This document shows, piece after piece, positions 1 to 12,641 of a stretch of DNA of 64,000 nucleotides. Every line of letters begins with the position of its first letter. Positions within the stretch are counted from its first letter, which is position 1. The notes below the pieces were generated by a model, which saw nothing but the letters and a program-made list of their open reading frames with translations, ran no database searches and was not told the origin of the DNA. Location: NCBI GenBank assembly GCA_907163375.1, contig CAJQUW010001805.1, positions 62,001 through 126,000 on the forward strand, read 5' to 3'. The position numbers were made by a program, and so were the translations under genes. The DNA is from Prostheceraeus crozeri (Eukaryota; Platyhelminthes; Polycladida; Euryleptidae).

Positions 1-113
1 GTATGGATGATGACTGGTTGCATATAATTCTGATTATTGCATTCTACTGTATATTGTCATGGAATGAATATTGAATTACAGGACCTGAAGTTGTATTTAC
101 TTTCTCTCTTCAG

Positions 114-2404
114 ATACCAGAAAATGCCAGGACAGCAGAAATCTTTCAATTTATTTCAAGCTAAATGGAAGGACGATGCGAGATTTTGTTTAACTCTCAA
201 TAATGGTGAAATCTTTCCTTGGATTCAGTCCGGCAAAGGTGCAAGGGAAGCCATCTGCGTTCTATGTTCAACATCGATTAATGTTGCCAACATGGGTTCA
301 TCTGCCCTGATGGCTCATTATAAGACTAAAAAACACAAAGAACTTGCTGATTTGAAGGTGAAGAGCATTCCCCTGTTAACGAAAAAGCCTGAAAATAAGG
401 AGCTTCAACAACAGGAAACAGAGAAACCGAAAGAGGACCGCATCAAAGAGGCGACGAGGACAATTTCTTTTCCACTCACAAACTCGGTTGCTGCTCATCG
501 GGCTGAGATATTGTGGGTTGCGAGGAGGATCATGGCTGGAAACTCGAAGAGATCTATAAGTGGCAGTGGTGACCTCTTCCGGAAGATGTTTCCTGACTCT
601 GAGATTGCGCGGGGTTTTCAAATGGAACGGGACAAGTCTCAATACATTGCTGCTTATGGACTAGGACAATACTACAAGGAGGAAATCTATCGCTTGAGCA
701 GGAATGCCAAAGACGTCGTTGTACTATTTGATGAGGCTTTAAACAGCGTTGTGCAAAAAGGACAATTAGATGTTTACATCCAATTCTTCTGTGATACGCA
801 GAAGCAAGTTGTAGCTGTTTACTTGACATCTGTGTTCTTAACGAAAGCCAGAGCAAGTGATATTTTCCAGGCATTATCACGAGTCATTGATGACCTCATG
901 AAACCAAAGCTACTCCAAATTCAAATGGACGGTCCAAATGTAAATTTCGCATTTCTCCGGTCCTTTGAGCAATCCTTACGGGAAAAGCAATTGTTGGACT
1001 TAGGGTCTTGTGGTCTCCATACACTAAACGGTGCACTTCAGTTTGGTTTTGATTCCAGTGACTCTCCTGATTGGGACATTTCCCAGTTCCTCAAAAGCAT
1101 TTGCTACCTCTTCCACGAATCACCTGCGCGGCGCGGTGAGTATCTAGCCGTTGTTGGGGAGAAAAAATTCCCAATGAAATTCTGCCCAACAAGATGGACC
1201 GAGAATGTCAAAGTGGTTGATCGAGCCCTTGAACTACTGGATTCATTGAAGAAGTACGTAGATGCTGTCGAGTCCAAACACTTCGTAGAAATTGATGGCA
1301 CTCCATCAAAATTGACTGTGCCCAAAAACAATTCTTTCAAGATTGTCCAAAAAGCCGTACAAGATCCCCTACTCGAAGCACGTCTTTGGTTCTTTCGTTC
1401 CTGCTCTTCGGAAGTTTTGGACTTTCTAACGAAATTCCAGTGTGATCAACCAGTGTCCATATTTTTGTATGGAGAACTCCAATCCATTTTCAAGAACTTT
1501 CTGCGCCGAATTGTCAAGCGTGAAGTGGCTGAATCATGGTCATCGACAAACGGACTCAAATGCTTGGACGATGAGAACCTGCTCCCCATTCGAGAAGTCG
1601 ACATAGGTTTAGCAGCCACACAATCACTTCGCAAACATCGAAGTATCAAGGAAAAGTTCAATTTGGAATTTCGAATGGATGCTAGGACCATCCTGGTGTT
1701 GATAGTCAAGAAGATCTGGGAACGCTCGCCTTTGTCAAAGCCACTAACAGAGAGTTTGTCTGGGTTCAATCCAGAGTGCTTCCTTACCAACCAAAACCGC
1801 AGCGAAGTAAGGGTAAGGAGAGTGATGGAGATGCTTGTTGATGGCGATCATATCGGTCTCGTGGAGGCGGAAGACTGTCTTCGGCAGTAAAAAAATTTGT
1901 CTGCGATGAGGCAGTCATTTCGGAAGCAAGATCTTTTAAGCCTTTCTGTGATCGCATCGATGATTTCTACTATCACCTTATGGCAGACTCACAAGCATAC
2001 TCCAGCATCTTCAAGATCATGAAAAAAATATTCATTTGTCGCATGGGAATGCTCTCGTCGAACGTGGAGTGAGTGCAAATAAGCACCTTCTTCAGGATAA
2101 CCTTCTTGAAGAAACTGTTGTTTTGCTGCGTCATGCATATGATGGTATCAAGCGTGCAGGTGGACCGAACCATATGGTGATCAACCAACAAATTATGAAC
2201 GCTTGCCGGGTCGCCGGAAGCCGGTGTCTTCAAGCGAGAGAAGCTCGAAAAGCGTTAGACGACTCGAAGAAAAAACAGCAGGAGGAAAGAATGCAAGGAT
2301 TGAAGGAGATACGGGAGCTGCAGGCCGTCAAGAGAAAGCTCCAAGACGATTCAGAAGCTGTGGAGGACAGACTAAGAGAACTGAACAAAAAGTGTCGACT
2401 CTAG
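114..2404 (+). pseudogene. hAT-family transposase, frameshifted
   Basis: This exon follows a good splice acceptor (ctttctctcttcag, ending at 113), and the first Met of the real protein is at 124 (MPGQQKSFNLF). A BED/C2H2-like finger has CVLC and a later HYKTKKH around 250-345. The RNase H-like core shows VVLFDEALN (about 715), MDGPNVNF (about 925), a C..H pair in SCGLHTLN (about 1005) and PTRW (about 1190). The C-terminal hAT dimerisation segment reads LSHGNALVERG from 2036 and ends in a charged coiled coil (2230-2400). The frame is lost twice, in A-rich runs near 1888 and near 2025. The role would be cut-and-paste transposition, but this copy cannot make a full protein. A short host-domesticated relative is unlikely because the adjoining terminus is intact. 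Confidence 0.75.
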
Positions 2405-2632
2405 ACTATCGGAGATATAGTTTGTTTTCTTTTATCATCATCAATCTTTTATTATAGTGAATGTCATGTACCGTTTCGTTCTTCAATTCAGGTTCACACA
2501 TTTAGTAGGCCAAATCAGAAAGTAGACCTAAAACTCTGCAATATGTACATGTTGCGTCAAAACAGTAGTTACAATGTACTTATAAAATTTCTGAAAATGT
2601 ACTAATTTGTACTTATTTCCCGAGATTCAAAA

Positions 2633-2647
2633 GTAATCGCCACCCTG
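2633..2647. repeat. hAT-1 right terminal inverted repeat
   Basis: The reverse complement begins CAGGGTGGCGATTAC. The first eleven bases match the end of the element at 42310-46371, which supports a shared hAT group. Confidence 0.65.
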
Positions 2648-2659
2648 TTATGGGCCCAG
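2648..2659 (+). other. copia primer-binding site
   Basis: ttatgggcccag matches the primer-binding sequence I recall next to the 5' LTR of Drosophila copia, which pairs with part of initiator tRNA-Met. Here it directly abuts the end of hAT-1 instead of an LTR. Confidence 0.6.
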
Positions 2660-2788
2660 ACAACGTCTCAACTGCGTGTTATTGTGAATAACTGTAACTC
2701 ATTATTGTCGTCGTGCATCTGACATTGAATTTTACCTCGCGTTCGTCGTTGTGACCTTGGTGTCTGCAGCTATGGATTCAGTGTTGTA

Positions 2789-5700
2789 ATGGAGGCAACA
2801 TCGGCGAAATTACCCTTACTCAAAGACAGATTCGAGTCTTGGCGAGGATGGAAAATGCATATGCAAGCCCTTCTATTGGCGGACGACTTATGGGAAGTAG
2901 TTGGCACAGGTACCGAGAAGAAGCCGTTGCCCATTGCCCTTCTTGCTGACGGGTCAAATGCGGCTGATGTCAGAGTCAGAGAAAAACAGATTTCTACGTT
3001 CAACGATAAAGTGAAGAGAGCCATCAAGATTCTCGTCACTGGAATTAGTGGTGAACTGTTTTATTTGTGGGATGGTTTTCCTGATGACCCTAGAAAGTTA
3101 TGGGTTGATCTCGTCACTCATTTTCAAACGCAGACTCACAGCCATCGCGTTTCTGTTCGTGCGCAGCTTGATTCTCTTGTTTTGAAGGATCGCACTGACC
3201 CGGAGAAGTGGTTAAAGGAACGTCTGAGACTGTATCAACAATATGCGATGAGTGGTAATCCCATCGACGAGATGGAACAGTGCATCGAGACTTTAAATTC
3301 GCTTCCACCATCTTGGAAAGAATTTAAGAACATGATTAACTTTGTTCTTGGTAAGGACTTAAACATGTCTCTCCTGATGCAAAAAGCAGCTGATTGGTAT
3401 CGAATGAATGGTTCATCGAAGCAGAAAATTCCAGCTCCTGACAATCATGGTAGTCAAGCGCTCAATGTGAAATTCAATCAACGTCAACGATCGAATTGGA
3501 ACCATCGCGGTAATTCGACGTCGCAGCAGTGTATCAGTGATCATTCAAAATTTGTGCGGTGTTTCAAGTGCAAAGAACTTGGTCACAGAGCGGGTGTTTG
3601 TTCTCGAAGAAAACCCGATTCTGCGGTCACTGTACAGCATGAGAGTGATTCTTCCTTTCTTCTTGCTGAGTGTTTATTCACACCTGATGTGAAATGTGAT
3701 CCTTCTACCGTTTTAGCAGATTCGGGTGTTACTAGACATATGTCACCAGTTTTTGAGTCTTTTGATGATGATTATCAGCCCTTTGAGGTTGATTCTCGTA
3801 ATTTTGTTCAGTTAGGAAATAAAGATCGGCTCAAAGCTGTTGGTTCAGGTTCTGTCAAAATGGTTATTAAAACTGATGATGGTCAAGACAAAATTATCAA
3901 ACTGGTCAATTGTCTATATGTACCTGAACTGCGATGTACGTTAATGTCAGTTTCCCAAACGACAAAACGTGGTTACTCAATTTTGTTTGATAGTGGCGGT
4001 ATGAAAGTTTTGAATAAAACGGGTAATACTGTTTTATCTGGAAAGTTGTTCGATAAATTGTATGAAGTTGATTGTTCACTTCATTCGAAAGTTTACTTAA
4101 ATGATGCTGATAATAGTGATTATATTGTACATGATGTGAAAACCGAATGTTTTTCAGTCTCATTTGAAACATGGCATAAACGTTTTGCGCACATAAATCA
4201 GTCATCATTGCGAAATTTACTAACTAGTGCTGCTGTAAGTGATTTGAGTATTAGTGATGATCGTAACGACAAAGCATTTTGTGATGATTGTGCTAAGGGT
4301 AAAAGCCATACGTTACCCTTTCCAAAGGAATCTAGTACTCGTACTGATGGTTTGTTAGATTTGTTACACGTGGATCTGATGGGTCCAATGGAAGTAACGT
4401 CACTTGGGGGTTGTCGTTTTGTAATGGTTATAGTCGACGACTGTACTCGTTATTGTTGTGTGCGTTTTTTAGCAAATAAGTCTGACAGTTTTCAGCCTTC
4501 AAAAGCTCGTGACTGAGTTAGAGACTCAGAAGGAGAGAAAAGTAAAGGTATTGAGGTCAGATTGCGGTGGCGAATTTTTTGCTCGTGAATTTTCTTCTTT
4601 TCTAGAAGAACGAGGAATTCGTCGTGAGTTAGCTATTCCTGAGGCAAAACCACAAAATGGCGTAGCTGAGCGCATGAATCGCACCCTAGTTGAACGAGCG
4701 AGAACCCTACTCTGTGCATGTAATTTACCAAAGTCTTTTTGGGCGGAGGCAGTTTGTACAGCCTGTTATGTACGAAATAGATGCCCAACTCGTGCATTAA
4801 GTACTGGTATGACCCCTTGCGAAGCATTTTTTGGTCGTAAGCCGTCTGTTCGTCATTTGCGTGTTTTCGGCTGTGTAGCCTTTGCTCACATCCCATCTAA
4901 TCAGCGGCGTAAGTTAGATGCTAAGGCAGATCAATGTATATTTTTGGGTTACAGCCCGGCCTCGAAAGGCTATCGTTTATGGCATGTTGAACGCCAAAAG
5001 GTTATTGAACGCCGTGATGTGGTGTTCGATGAGGTCACAATGGGTCGTGTGAAATTTCCCGCAAGGCGGTTGACTGAATCTAGTACAGACCCTGTTGACA
5101 CTGATCCTGGCATTTTTCGAGTAATATCTGATACTCGAGACAGTGAGCCAACGCCTGAAAGTTCTGAAATTAATTCTGAGATACTGAGCGGTCCTGATGT
5201 ACCCGAGTCTGCCACAGAAACCCGGCGCTCTTCTCGTTCCACTTTTTCTATTCCTCCAGAACGCAATGGTTTTGATGCGTTCTCTGCCGAAGAATTTTGT
5301 GTTGATGATGTCATGGGAGGATGCTATGAATTCTCAACTTAAAAATAAGTGGAAAGATGCAACTGATAAAGAATATAATTCACTAATGCGTCACAATGCT
5401 TGGACTTTGTGTGAATTGCCTGCAGGACGAAATGTTGTTAGTAATCGTTGGGTTTTTAGAACGAAGACAGACGAATCTGGTGAAGCTTGTCGTTTAAGGC
5501 TAGACTTGTTGCTAAAGATTTTTCTCAGAAATACGGAACTGATTATTTAGAGACCTTTGCTCCTGTTGTACGTCATGACAGCATTAGATGTTTAATTTCT
5601 ATTGCCGTAAATCGTGAGATGTTATTGCACCAATTTGATGTTGAAACTGCGTTTCTTAATGGCAAGTTAGATGAGACAATATTTATGAAACAACCTGAGG

Positions 5701-6830
5701 GTTACATTGTCGAGGGAAAAGAAAATCTTGTGTGCAAATTGAGTTGTTCGTTGTATGGGTTGAAACAGTCTCCAAGGTGTTGGAATTTTGTTTTGAAAGA
5801 TCAGTTACTGGATATGGGACTGAACTGCTCTGAGAATGATCCTTGTGTTTATGAAGGTATCATTGATAGCGAACGTGTTATGTTGGCTGTTTATGTTGAC
5901 GACATGATTTTAGCAGCAACGTCCGAAAATGTTATCAAACATGCACATAAATTATTTCTTGACCGTTTTGATGTTAAGTATATTGGGCCTTTGCGATATT
6001 TTCTCGGAGTGCGTATTGTGCATCACCCAAATTCTATTTTACTTGTGCAAGATAGATACATGATGATTCTTTTCCTGTTTCTACTCCCATGGAAACGGGT
6101 AGTGTACTTGTAAAGCGCACTGAAGGTGACAAGAAATTTGATCCTTTTATTTACCAGTCAGCAATCGGTTGTCTTTTGTATTTGAGCAATTTTACTAGAC
6201 CTGATTTGTGTTTTGCTGTTCACAAGTTGGTTCAGTTTTCTAAAGATCCCAGTGAAGTTCATTGGAAAGCTGTGAAACGGGTCTTGTCCTACCTGAAAGG
6301 TACTTTAAAACTTGGAATCAAGTTTGAGAAGGAGTGTATTGGCAATATTATTGTTGTTTTTTGTGACGCCGACTTTGCTGGTGATTTGCAAGATCGCAAG
6401 TCCACTTCTGGCCATGTTTTGTTTAATGGTAAATGTCCAATTTCTTGGTTGTGTCAAAAACAGTCTATTACCGCTCTTTCTACTGCTGAGGCAGAATACG
6501 TTTCATTGTGTGAAGCTGCGAAGAAGATAGTGTGGACTCGTCGTTTATTTACCGACCTTAATTGTCCTCAAACGGAACCTATGATTGTCTATGAAGACAA
6601 TAAAGCAGCGATCGCCATTTCTTTGGCAAGTCCTGGTGAAAATCCTTAAGTAAAGCACATTGCTTTGAGGTATCATTACACTCGTGATTGTTTTGAAAAT
6701 CGTGTAATAAAACTTGAGTACTGTTCGTCGCAAGAAATGACAGCAGACATTTTTACAAAGCCACTTCCAAAAGACAACTTTTTGAGATTGCGTAATTCTC
6801 TTGGTCTTTGTACAATTAATGAAATATAAG
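2789..6830 (+). pseudogene. copia gag-pol region, broken
   Basis: Parts in order: a gag domain of the copia type from 2789; a CCHC zinc knuckle (CFKCKELGHRAGVC) near 3560-3600; a protease with ADSG near 3716; a GAG-pre-integrase region (WHKRFAH) near 4170; the integrase core with HVDLMGP, SDCGGEF and PQNGVAERMN from about 4370 to 4690; reverse transcriptase with the YVDDM box near 5895; and RNase H with DADFAGD and STAEAEYV near 6370-6500. The order PR-IN-RT-RH separates copia from gypsy. The region is a fossil and does not encode a complete polyprotein. Confidence 0.85.
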
Positions 6831-6858
6831 TATAATTCATATTTTGAGTTAGAAGGAG

Positions 6859-7220
6859 TGTTGAGTGTAGATGGCACTCAAAAATTCTTTTCTTTTGTTC
6901 CCTGTATAAGTTGGCATAGTTATTGGTACTACTGAATAAGCTAGTAAGTAACTTCCCATGTTTGATATCGCTATAATTGTATCGTATCGTGAAGTGTCAG
7001 TTTATTCTGCAGCGCTGTGTTGTATTGGCTAATGCAAAAGTTGTTTTAGTGGACATGCATCCTCTCGGTATAAATGTAATGTGTCAGAAACTTTTCAAAT
7101 CACAACCCACTTATCACGTGCTGTTATCACGTCTGTATCTTTGCCAACTATACATCTGACTCAAATACAATTAAACAGTTATTCGCATTGTTTTGCTTTT
7201 TAACCTGCGCTACAACAACA
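6859..7220 (+). repeat. copia 3' LTR
   Basis: The boundaries are TGTTGAGTG at the left and CAACAACA at the right. A purine-rich stretch (agaaggag) lies immediately upstream and fits a polypurine tract. Length is about 362 bp. No second copy is in the window. Confidence 0.65.
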
Positions 7221-7460
7221 AAAGGACCGTAACTGTTTTGCTGAATTCCATGGCAGCAACTAATTTTCTAGCGTTACTTCTATATTTTATAAGACATTTT
7301 GTCCAATTGTATCCTAGTTGTATTGAAAAATGTGGTTAAAACAAGTTATATATGTAAAGCAAGTGTCTTTTACACCAGTCAACAACTTAGTAATAATAAC
7401 ACTGCAAACAATACAAAACTTCGCTTGATATAATTTGAAAATAATGAAATTTCACTAGAA

Positions 7461-7849
7461 TTAACCTAATGGGATAATGGGACATATGTATCCCACGAGG
7501 AAATATCACTCAAAGTCCGGTAAAATCGTATCTCTTATAGATAGGCGAAACTCTACCGATATATAAAGACAGTATCATGAGTTTGGTTGAATATTTGGTT
7601 TTCAAAAAAACATATCTCTCGATAAAATTTTGAATTGAATATTTGAATTTAAATTTCATTTTCTTAAAAATTCAAATCAAATTAATAATACGTAGGACGG
7701 TTGCTACTTACCTCAAATTGTTACAAAATTGAATCACTATTTATGAATTTCTAATGTGTCAATTAGATAACATAAAAAAATTCGTGCAGGGTAGTAGCGT
7801 ATGATTTAGGTCATGGGACACATATGTCCCATATCCCTTTAAGGGTTAA
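7461..7849. mobile_element. piggyBac-type MITE
   Basis: The element is flanked by TTAA at 7461-7464 and 7846-7849. The ends form an imperfect inverted repeat: the left end carries atgggacatatgt after TTAACC, and the reverse complement of the right end starts TTAACCCTTAAAGGGATATG and carries the same block. The TTAA duplication with CCC-starting ends is the piggyBac hallmark. It is 389 bp with no coding capacity, so it is non-autonomous. Confidence 0.7.
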
Positions 7850-7933
7850 CCGATTAACCGGTTAATTAACCGCGGTAAATGGGTTAAGTCACGATTACAC
7901 ATTAGGTTTACATGCATTAACAACTTAAGAAAA

Positions 7934-8161
7934 TGTTGTATGTAAGCTTGCTTCATCTTCCCTATCTCATCTGACGTTGCTGTCAGCTGGCATTGTTTAC
8001 ACGCGTGTGAACTGTGATTGTATGACATTACCGTTTTCTCATTGGTTGCTGCGATCTCATTGGTCGCTCAGTCTTTCCTAACGATATCAAGGAAATGTGG
8101 TTGTTCATAGAAGGTCAATAAATCTCTTGCTCTGCTACTCACGCGTTGTGATTTTGTTACA
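7934..8161 (+). repeat. gypsy-1 5' LTR
   Basis: It starts TGTTGTATG and ends GTTACA, and contains a possible polyadenylation signal (aataaa, about 8118). It is matched by the copy at 11898-12125. Confidence 0.88.
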
Positions 8162-8177
8162 AACTATCACGGCTAAA

Positions 8178-11100
8178 ATGGCGACTGGTGCATCGAGTAC
8201 AACTGCGCATTATTCGGATGCTGTGGAATTGAAACTTATTCCTGAGTTTACAGGTGGTGCTGGAGAGTCCGTTGTAGAGTGGTTGGAGAAGGTCGATCTT
8301 GTGTGCCAGTTGCGCGGTATTTCCAAGCCTGAGATGTTGATTCCACTCCGGTTGAGCGGGGGAGCCTTTGCAGTATATCAAGTTGCCGGCAGCCGACAAA
8401 ACTGATATCAAGAAGTTGAAAGAGGCGCTACTAACTTCATTTGGTGCAGACCCATTTTCCGCATACGAACAGTTTGCATCTCGTCGTTTGTGTCCAGGTG
8501 AATCTGTTGACGTTTTCTTGGCAGAGCTCCAGAAGTTGTCTACACTTTTCGGTGGATTAACAGATAAAGCATTGATGTGTGCCTTCGTCGCTGGACTGCC
8601 GGAGGCAGTGAGACAAGCTCTTCGTGCGAGTACAAGAATGGAGTCACTCCCTATTGAACAAGTCTTGGCGCGAGCCAGACCCATCATGGCGGATGAGTCG
8701 GTCGTTGGTGCTGTAGCCGCTGCCTCAGGACCCACGAATCAACGTCGAGGAGGTTCATCGAGAGTACTGTTCCATGAGTGTAATCAACCGAATCACTATG
8801 CTCGTGACTGCATCGCTCGACAAAATCGTTTTGGTGGACATGTGCGAACTGGGAGGCAGGAGCGGAAATGTTACAACTGTGGCAGCCCTCACCATTTTTG
8901 CAGCAGGTTGTCCGGGAAACGCGTCGGGGGAGACACAGAATTATGCGCCGGCGTTGTCCTCCCCAAGTGCACAGTGAATTCGGCGCATGTAGTGATGACT
9001 ATGATGATCAATGGTAAGCTTCGGACAGTTCTTATTGATCCAGGATGTACTTGTTGTTTAATTTACGAACATCACTGTGAGACACTGGTGAGGAAGAAAA
9101 GTGTGATGGCTATTATGAATAATCAGAAACAGTCATGTATAGGCATAAGTGACGTTCAAGTATCTGTTAGTGGTCTATACGAAACTAAATCTATCGTTGT
9201 TCCTACTTACGTTGTTGACTTTAAGCCCCTTGGGTATGAACTGTATAGTTTCTCAAGGAGGTATTACGATTTTGTCTCCTTCTAATGCTCACTTTGGTTG
9301 TGAACTTGAGTCTGATGAGCCTAGCTGTGGAACTGTAAGTCATCTGAGTAACACCGTAATCAATAAAAAGGGCTTTAATGTGACTTATGATGTGAATGCG
9401 AAAGTGTGGACGGCATCTTGGCAGTGGTCTGATGATGTCGAGCCTGGAAGTTTACGAAATACTGTGTCTGAGTATAACATGCCTGTTGATGTAAAATTTG
9501 TGTTCGATGAAGAACTTAGGAAGTGGATTGCTAACGGTTGGCTGCGTCCTTATGATGATGAGTTAGGACCGCCGCGAAGATTGATACCCATGCTTGCTGT
9601 TGTACAGGAAAATAAAGGCAAGGTGCGTCCTGTACTGGATTTTAGGGAATTAAATGCCTTTGTTGATTCTTATACTGCCGATGCTGATGTTTGTGCGGAC
9701 AAGATGCGTACTTGGCGTAGAAAAGGTACTAATGTTGCTTTTTTAGACTTACGTTCAGCGTATATGCAGATAAGAGTTTCTAAAGATTTGCGGCCGTACC
9801 AGACGGTTATGTTTGAAGGAAAAAAATATTGTTTGACAAGACTCGGGTTCGGTCTTAATATCGCGCCGCTTGTCATGAAGTCTGTGTTAGCCGATGTGTT
9901 GGCCAAAGATAATTTAGTTTCGAAGGCAGCTTGTCCTTATGCGGATGATATCTTAGTTGATGAAGATATAATGACAGTTGAGCGAGTCCGCACGCATCTT
10001 ATGAATTACGGACTTGAATGTAAGCCTGCTGAGAAAGTGTCGGAAGGTGCACGCATACTTGGACTAAATGTGCAAAAAGTTAAAGATAACGATGGGTGTC
10101 TGAAGTGGACTCGAGCCAACAAATTGCCTGAATTGCCATCTCCTCTTACCAAACGGTCTGTTTTTGCATTCTGTGGGAAATTGGTTGGTCATGCGCCGGT
10201 ATGTGGCTGGCTGCGTGTAGCTGCTGCGTTTGTGAAGAGGTTCGCGAACGAGAAATCTGACAAATGGGATGATGTGATTATTGATGCTGGGTTGCAGCAT
10301 ATCGTGGAAGATTTGCTGACCAGGGTAAGGCGAGGAGACCCAGTTGGAGGTCGATGGAATGTGTCGGGTCATGAGGCTAATGTCTGGGTGGATGCAAGCT
10401 CGTTGGCGTTGGGGGCATTAGTGGAAGTAGATGACTACGTTATCGAGGATGGATGCTGGTTGAGACCGGCGGACGGGTCACACATAAATACAGCTGAACT
10501 TGAAGCTTTGTTGAGAGGAATGAATCTTGCATTGGTCTGGAAAATGAAGAAGTTACATTTGAAGACTGACTCATTGACTGTTTATCATTGGGTGTCAGAC
10601 ATTTTGTCAGAGAAGGCGCGTTTGAAGACGAAAGCAATCAGTGAGATGCTAACTCGGCGACGAATTGGCACTATCAAGGCTCTCATAGATGAATACAGTT
10701 TGGATGTCGACATTGAGCTTGTGAGTTCAAGTGCTAATCGGGCGGATGCCCTCACTCGCGTACCAAATAACTGGTTAAAAAACAAGATGTCGAAAATGGT
10801 TGAGGAAGTTCGGTGTTGTAGCACACGCACTACTGATGCTAGTGCGGACGAGATAAGGAAGCTTCATGACGAGACTGGGCACCAAGGAATCGATCGGACT
10901 CTGTACTTTGCCAAAGAGAGAGGGTTGATTGTAACACGAGATAGAGTGAGTACAGCTATTGCCAATTGCCAGATATGCAGCTCAATTGATCCCGCTCCCG
11001 TGAAATGGAGAACAGGAAGTCTGGAGGTAGATGAAACATGGCAGACTTGCAATGGATATAACGCACTACGATGGTAGACATTTTCTGACGTTGATAGACT

Positions 11101-11861
11101 GCGGACCATCCCGATTTGCCATATGGAGACAGCTGCGTCGACAAGACAGTGCGTCGGCTATTGAAGCATTGAGATCAATTTTCCATGAGAGAGGGGCACC
11201 AGTTGAGCTACTGACGGATAATGACACTGCGTTTAGAAGTTCGACTTTTAAATGGTTTGCTCAAAGTTGGAGCATTCGAGTGAGGTTCAGATGTGCGTAT
11301 GCTCCTTCAGGTAATGCTATCGTTGAGCGTAGCCATAGAACAATCAAACGTATCGCAGCCCGCTGTAAGTGCACTGTTGGTGAAGCGTTATACTGGTATA
11401 ACATTTCTCCTAAAGACAATACTGATTACTTGACGACCCCGTTTAATAGGCTATATCGTTACGCAGTGCGGGTGTTAGGATCTAATAGTGTGGAAGAAGA
11501 CTTGAAGACTACCGGTCCGTATGATGTAGGAGAGAAAGTCTGGGTAAAACCGCCTGATGTGCGTTGTGATACTTCGTTCAAGCTTGGTACTGTGGCGGGT
11601 GTGGTGTCTGATGTAGCTGTGGAGGTGGACGGTGTGCCGCGTCACACCCGTGATCTGCGTCCAGCTGTACTTAGTGAGGAAACTGTTGTTCATGATCGGG
11701 TAACGGATGATTGGTATGAACCTTGTTCTGTGCGATTTCAAAGTGGCGAAGCGAATGCAGATTTGCCTTCTGCTGTAGATGATCCTTCTCAAGCTTCTGA
11801 GTCGAGACGTAGTAATAGATTGAAAGTTGAGCCTGACCGGTTGGGAGTATTGCCATGGTAA
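8178..11861 (+). pseudogene. gypsy-1 gag-pol region, broken
   Basis: The region starts at the ATG at 8178 (MATGASSTT). Gag is followed by two CCHC-type knuckles (about 8770-8900) and a retropepsin-like site (LIDPGCT, about 9040). RT has the box YADDI near 9940, and RNase H (WVDASSLALGAL) lies near 10388. Integrase has an HHCC zinc domain (HDETGHQG and CQIC, about 10865-10980), a core with a catalytic Asp in LLTDNDTAF (about 11212) and a later Glu in AIVERSHR. The acidic C-terminal tail ends near 11861. This is a fossil with no continuous polyprotein. Confidence 0.82.
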
Positions 11862-11897
11862 TGTATCTTTTTGTGATTCTTGATAATCAAGGGGGAA

Positions 11898-12125
11898 TGT
11901 TGTATGTAAGCTTGCTTCATCTTCCCTATCTCATCTGACGTTGCTGTCAGCTGGCATTGTTTACACGCGTGTGAACTGTGATTGTATGACATTATCGTTT
12001 TCTCATTGGTTGCTGCGATCTCATTGGTCGCTCAGTCTTTCCTAACGATATTAAGGAAATGTGCTTGTTCATAGAAGGTCAATAAATCTCTTGCTCTGCT
12101 ACTCACGCGTTCTCATTTTGTTACA
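11898..12125 (+). repeat. gypsy-1 3' LTR
   Basis: It has the same ends and the same length as the 5' LTR, with about five substitutions between the pair. The 5-bp duplication gaaaa follows directly. Confidence 0.88.
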
Positions 12126-12130
12126 GAAAA

Positions 12131-12641
12131 TCAAATAAAATTTGGTCATTGAGCATCAAATAAGTCAGACTTATAATCCTTACATGTATCTCTTATAAAA
12201 GTCTGTTGAAATAACCAACAGTTTCTTTGTTTTCTTGCTTTATTGATTTACTTCTCAACATTCTACATCTTCAATATTCGAGATCCTCGCCGTGTCCTTA
12301 ATTCCTACAAGGCCTTCTCAATATTGATTTTAGATTTAGATATTGAAAAGCCAACGTAATTGATTCTCAAAGTTTCTAAAAATTTGATAAACAATGACTG
12401 ATACAATTGACCACTTTCATTTTGTGTGCTTATAGAGTATGAGAGATTCCAAGTTACAGATATTTTGTAAATGCATGTGTTGTCATTTTTTCCCGTTAAA
12501 GCTCTTTTCCAATATCAGAACAGACTACCTCATGAAGAGGATAAATAAGTTGTGAATTTTGAGTAATATTGAGGAGCTTAGCAGGTAGCTACGTATTATG
12601 AACCTACTCATATCTGCATACAAAGTGAGACTGCATACGGA
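12131..12641. other. AT-rich stretch without recognised gene
   Basis: No reading frame, terminal repeat or RNA gene was recognised here. It may hold decayed 5' sequence of the pogo element that follows. Confidence 0.4.

Larger units (their letters stand above)
1..2647 (+). mobile_element. hAT DNA transposon, 3' part (hAT-1), 5' end outside window
   Basis: The element is recognised from its transposase (114-2404) and from its right end, gtaatcgccaccctg at 2633-2647. The reverse complement of that end starts CAGGGTGGCGA, a hAT-type terminus also seen on the element at 42310. The left end is not in the window. The base after 2647 is the first base of a copia-type primer-binding site, so this hAT seems to have inserted into the copia element that follows. 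The 230 bp between the transposase stop and the end are AT-rich and non-coding. Confidence 0.75.
2648..7220 (+). mobile_element. Ty1/copia LTR retrotransposon, fossil
   Basis: A copia-type primer-binding site starts at 2648, followed by gag, zinc knuckle, protease, integrase, reverse transcriptase and RNase H in copia order (integrase before RT), then a 3' LTR at 6859-7220. The 5' LTR is not in the window. The likely reason is that hAT-1 inserted at the primer-binding site, which would put the 5' LTR upstream of position 1. The coding region is broken, with about four to five breaks, so the copy is dead. LTR divergence cannot be used for dating because only one LTR is visible. Confidence 0.85.
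7934..12125 (+). mobile_element. Ty3/gypsy-like LTR retrotransposon, fossil (gypsy-1)
   Basis: Two 228-bp LTRs (7934-8161, 11898-12125) are flanked by a 5-bp target duplication, gaaaa, at 7929-7933 and 12126-12130. I count about five differences between the LTRs (roughly 2%), which suggests a fairly young insertion. A purine tract (aagggggaa) precedes the 3' LTR. The internal region has gag, CCHC knuckles, protease, RT, RNase H and integrase in gypsy order. The coding part is broken, with about three to four breaks. I could not assign the clade. Confidence 0.88.

Noticed and set aside
3235-3444. Antisense frames over the copia gag
   Set aside because: They are shadows of the sense coding region with no independent motif.
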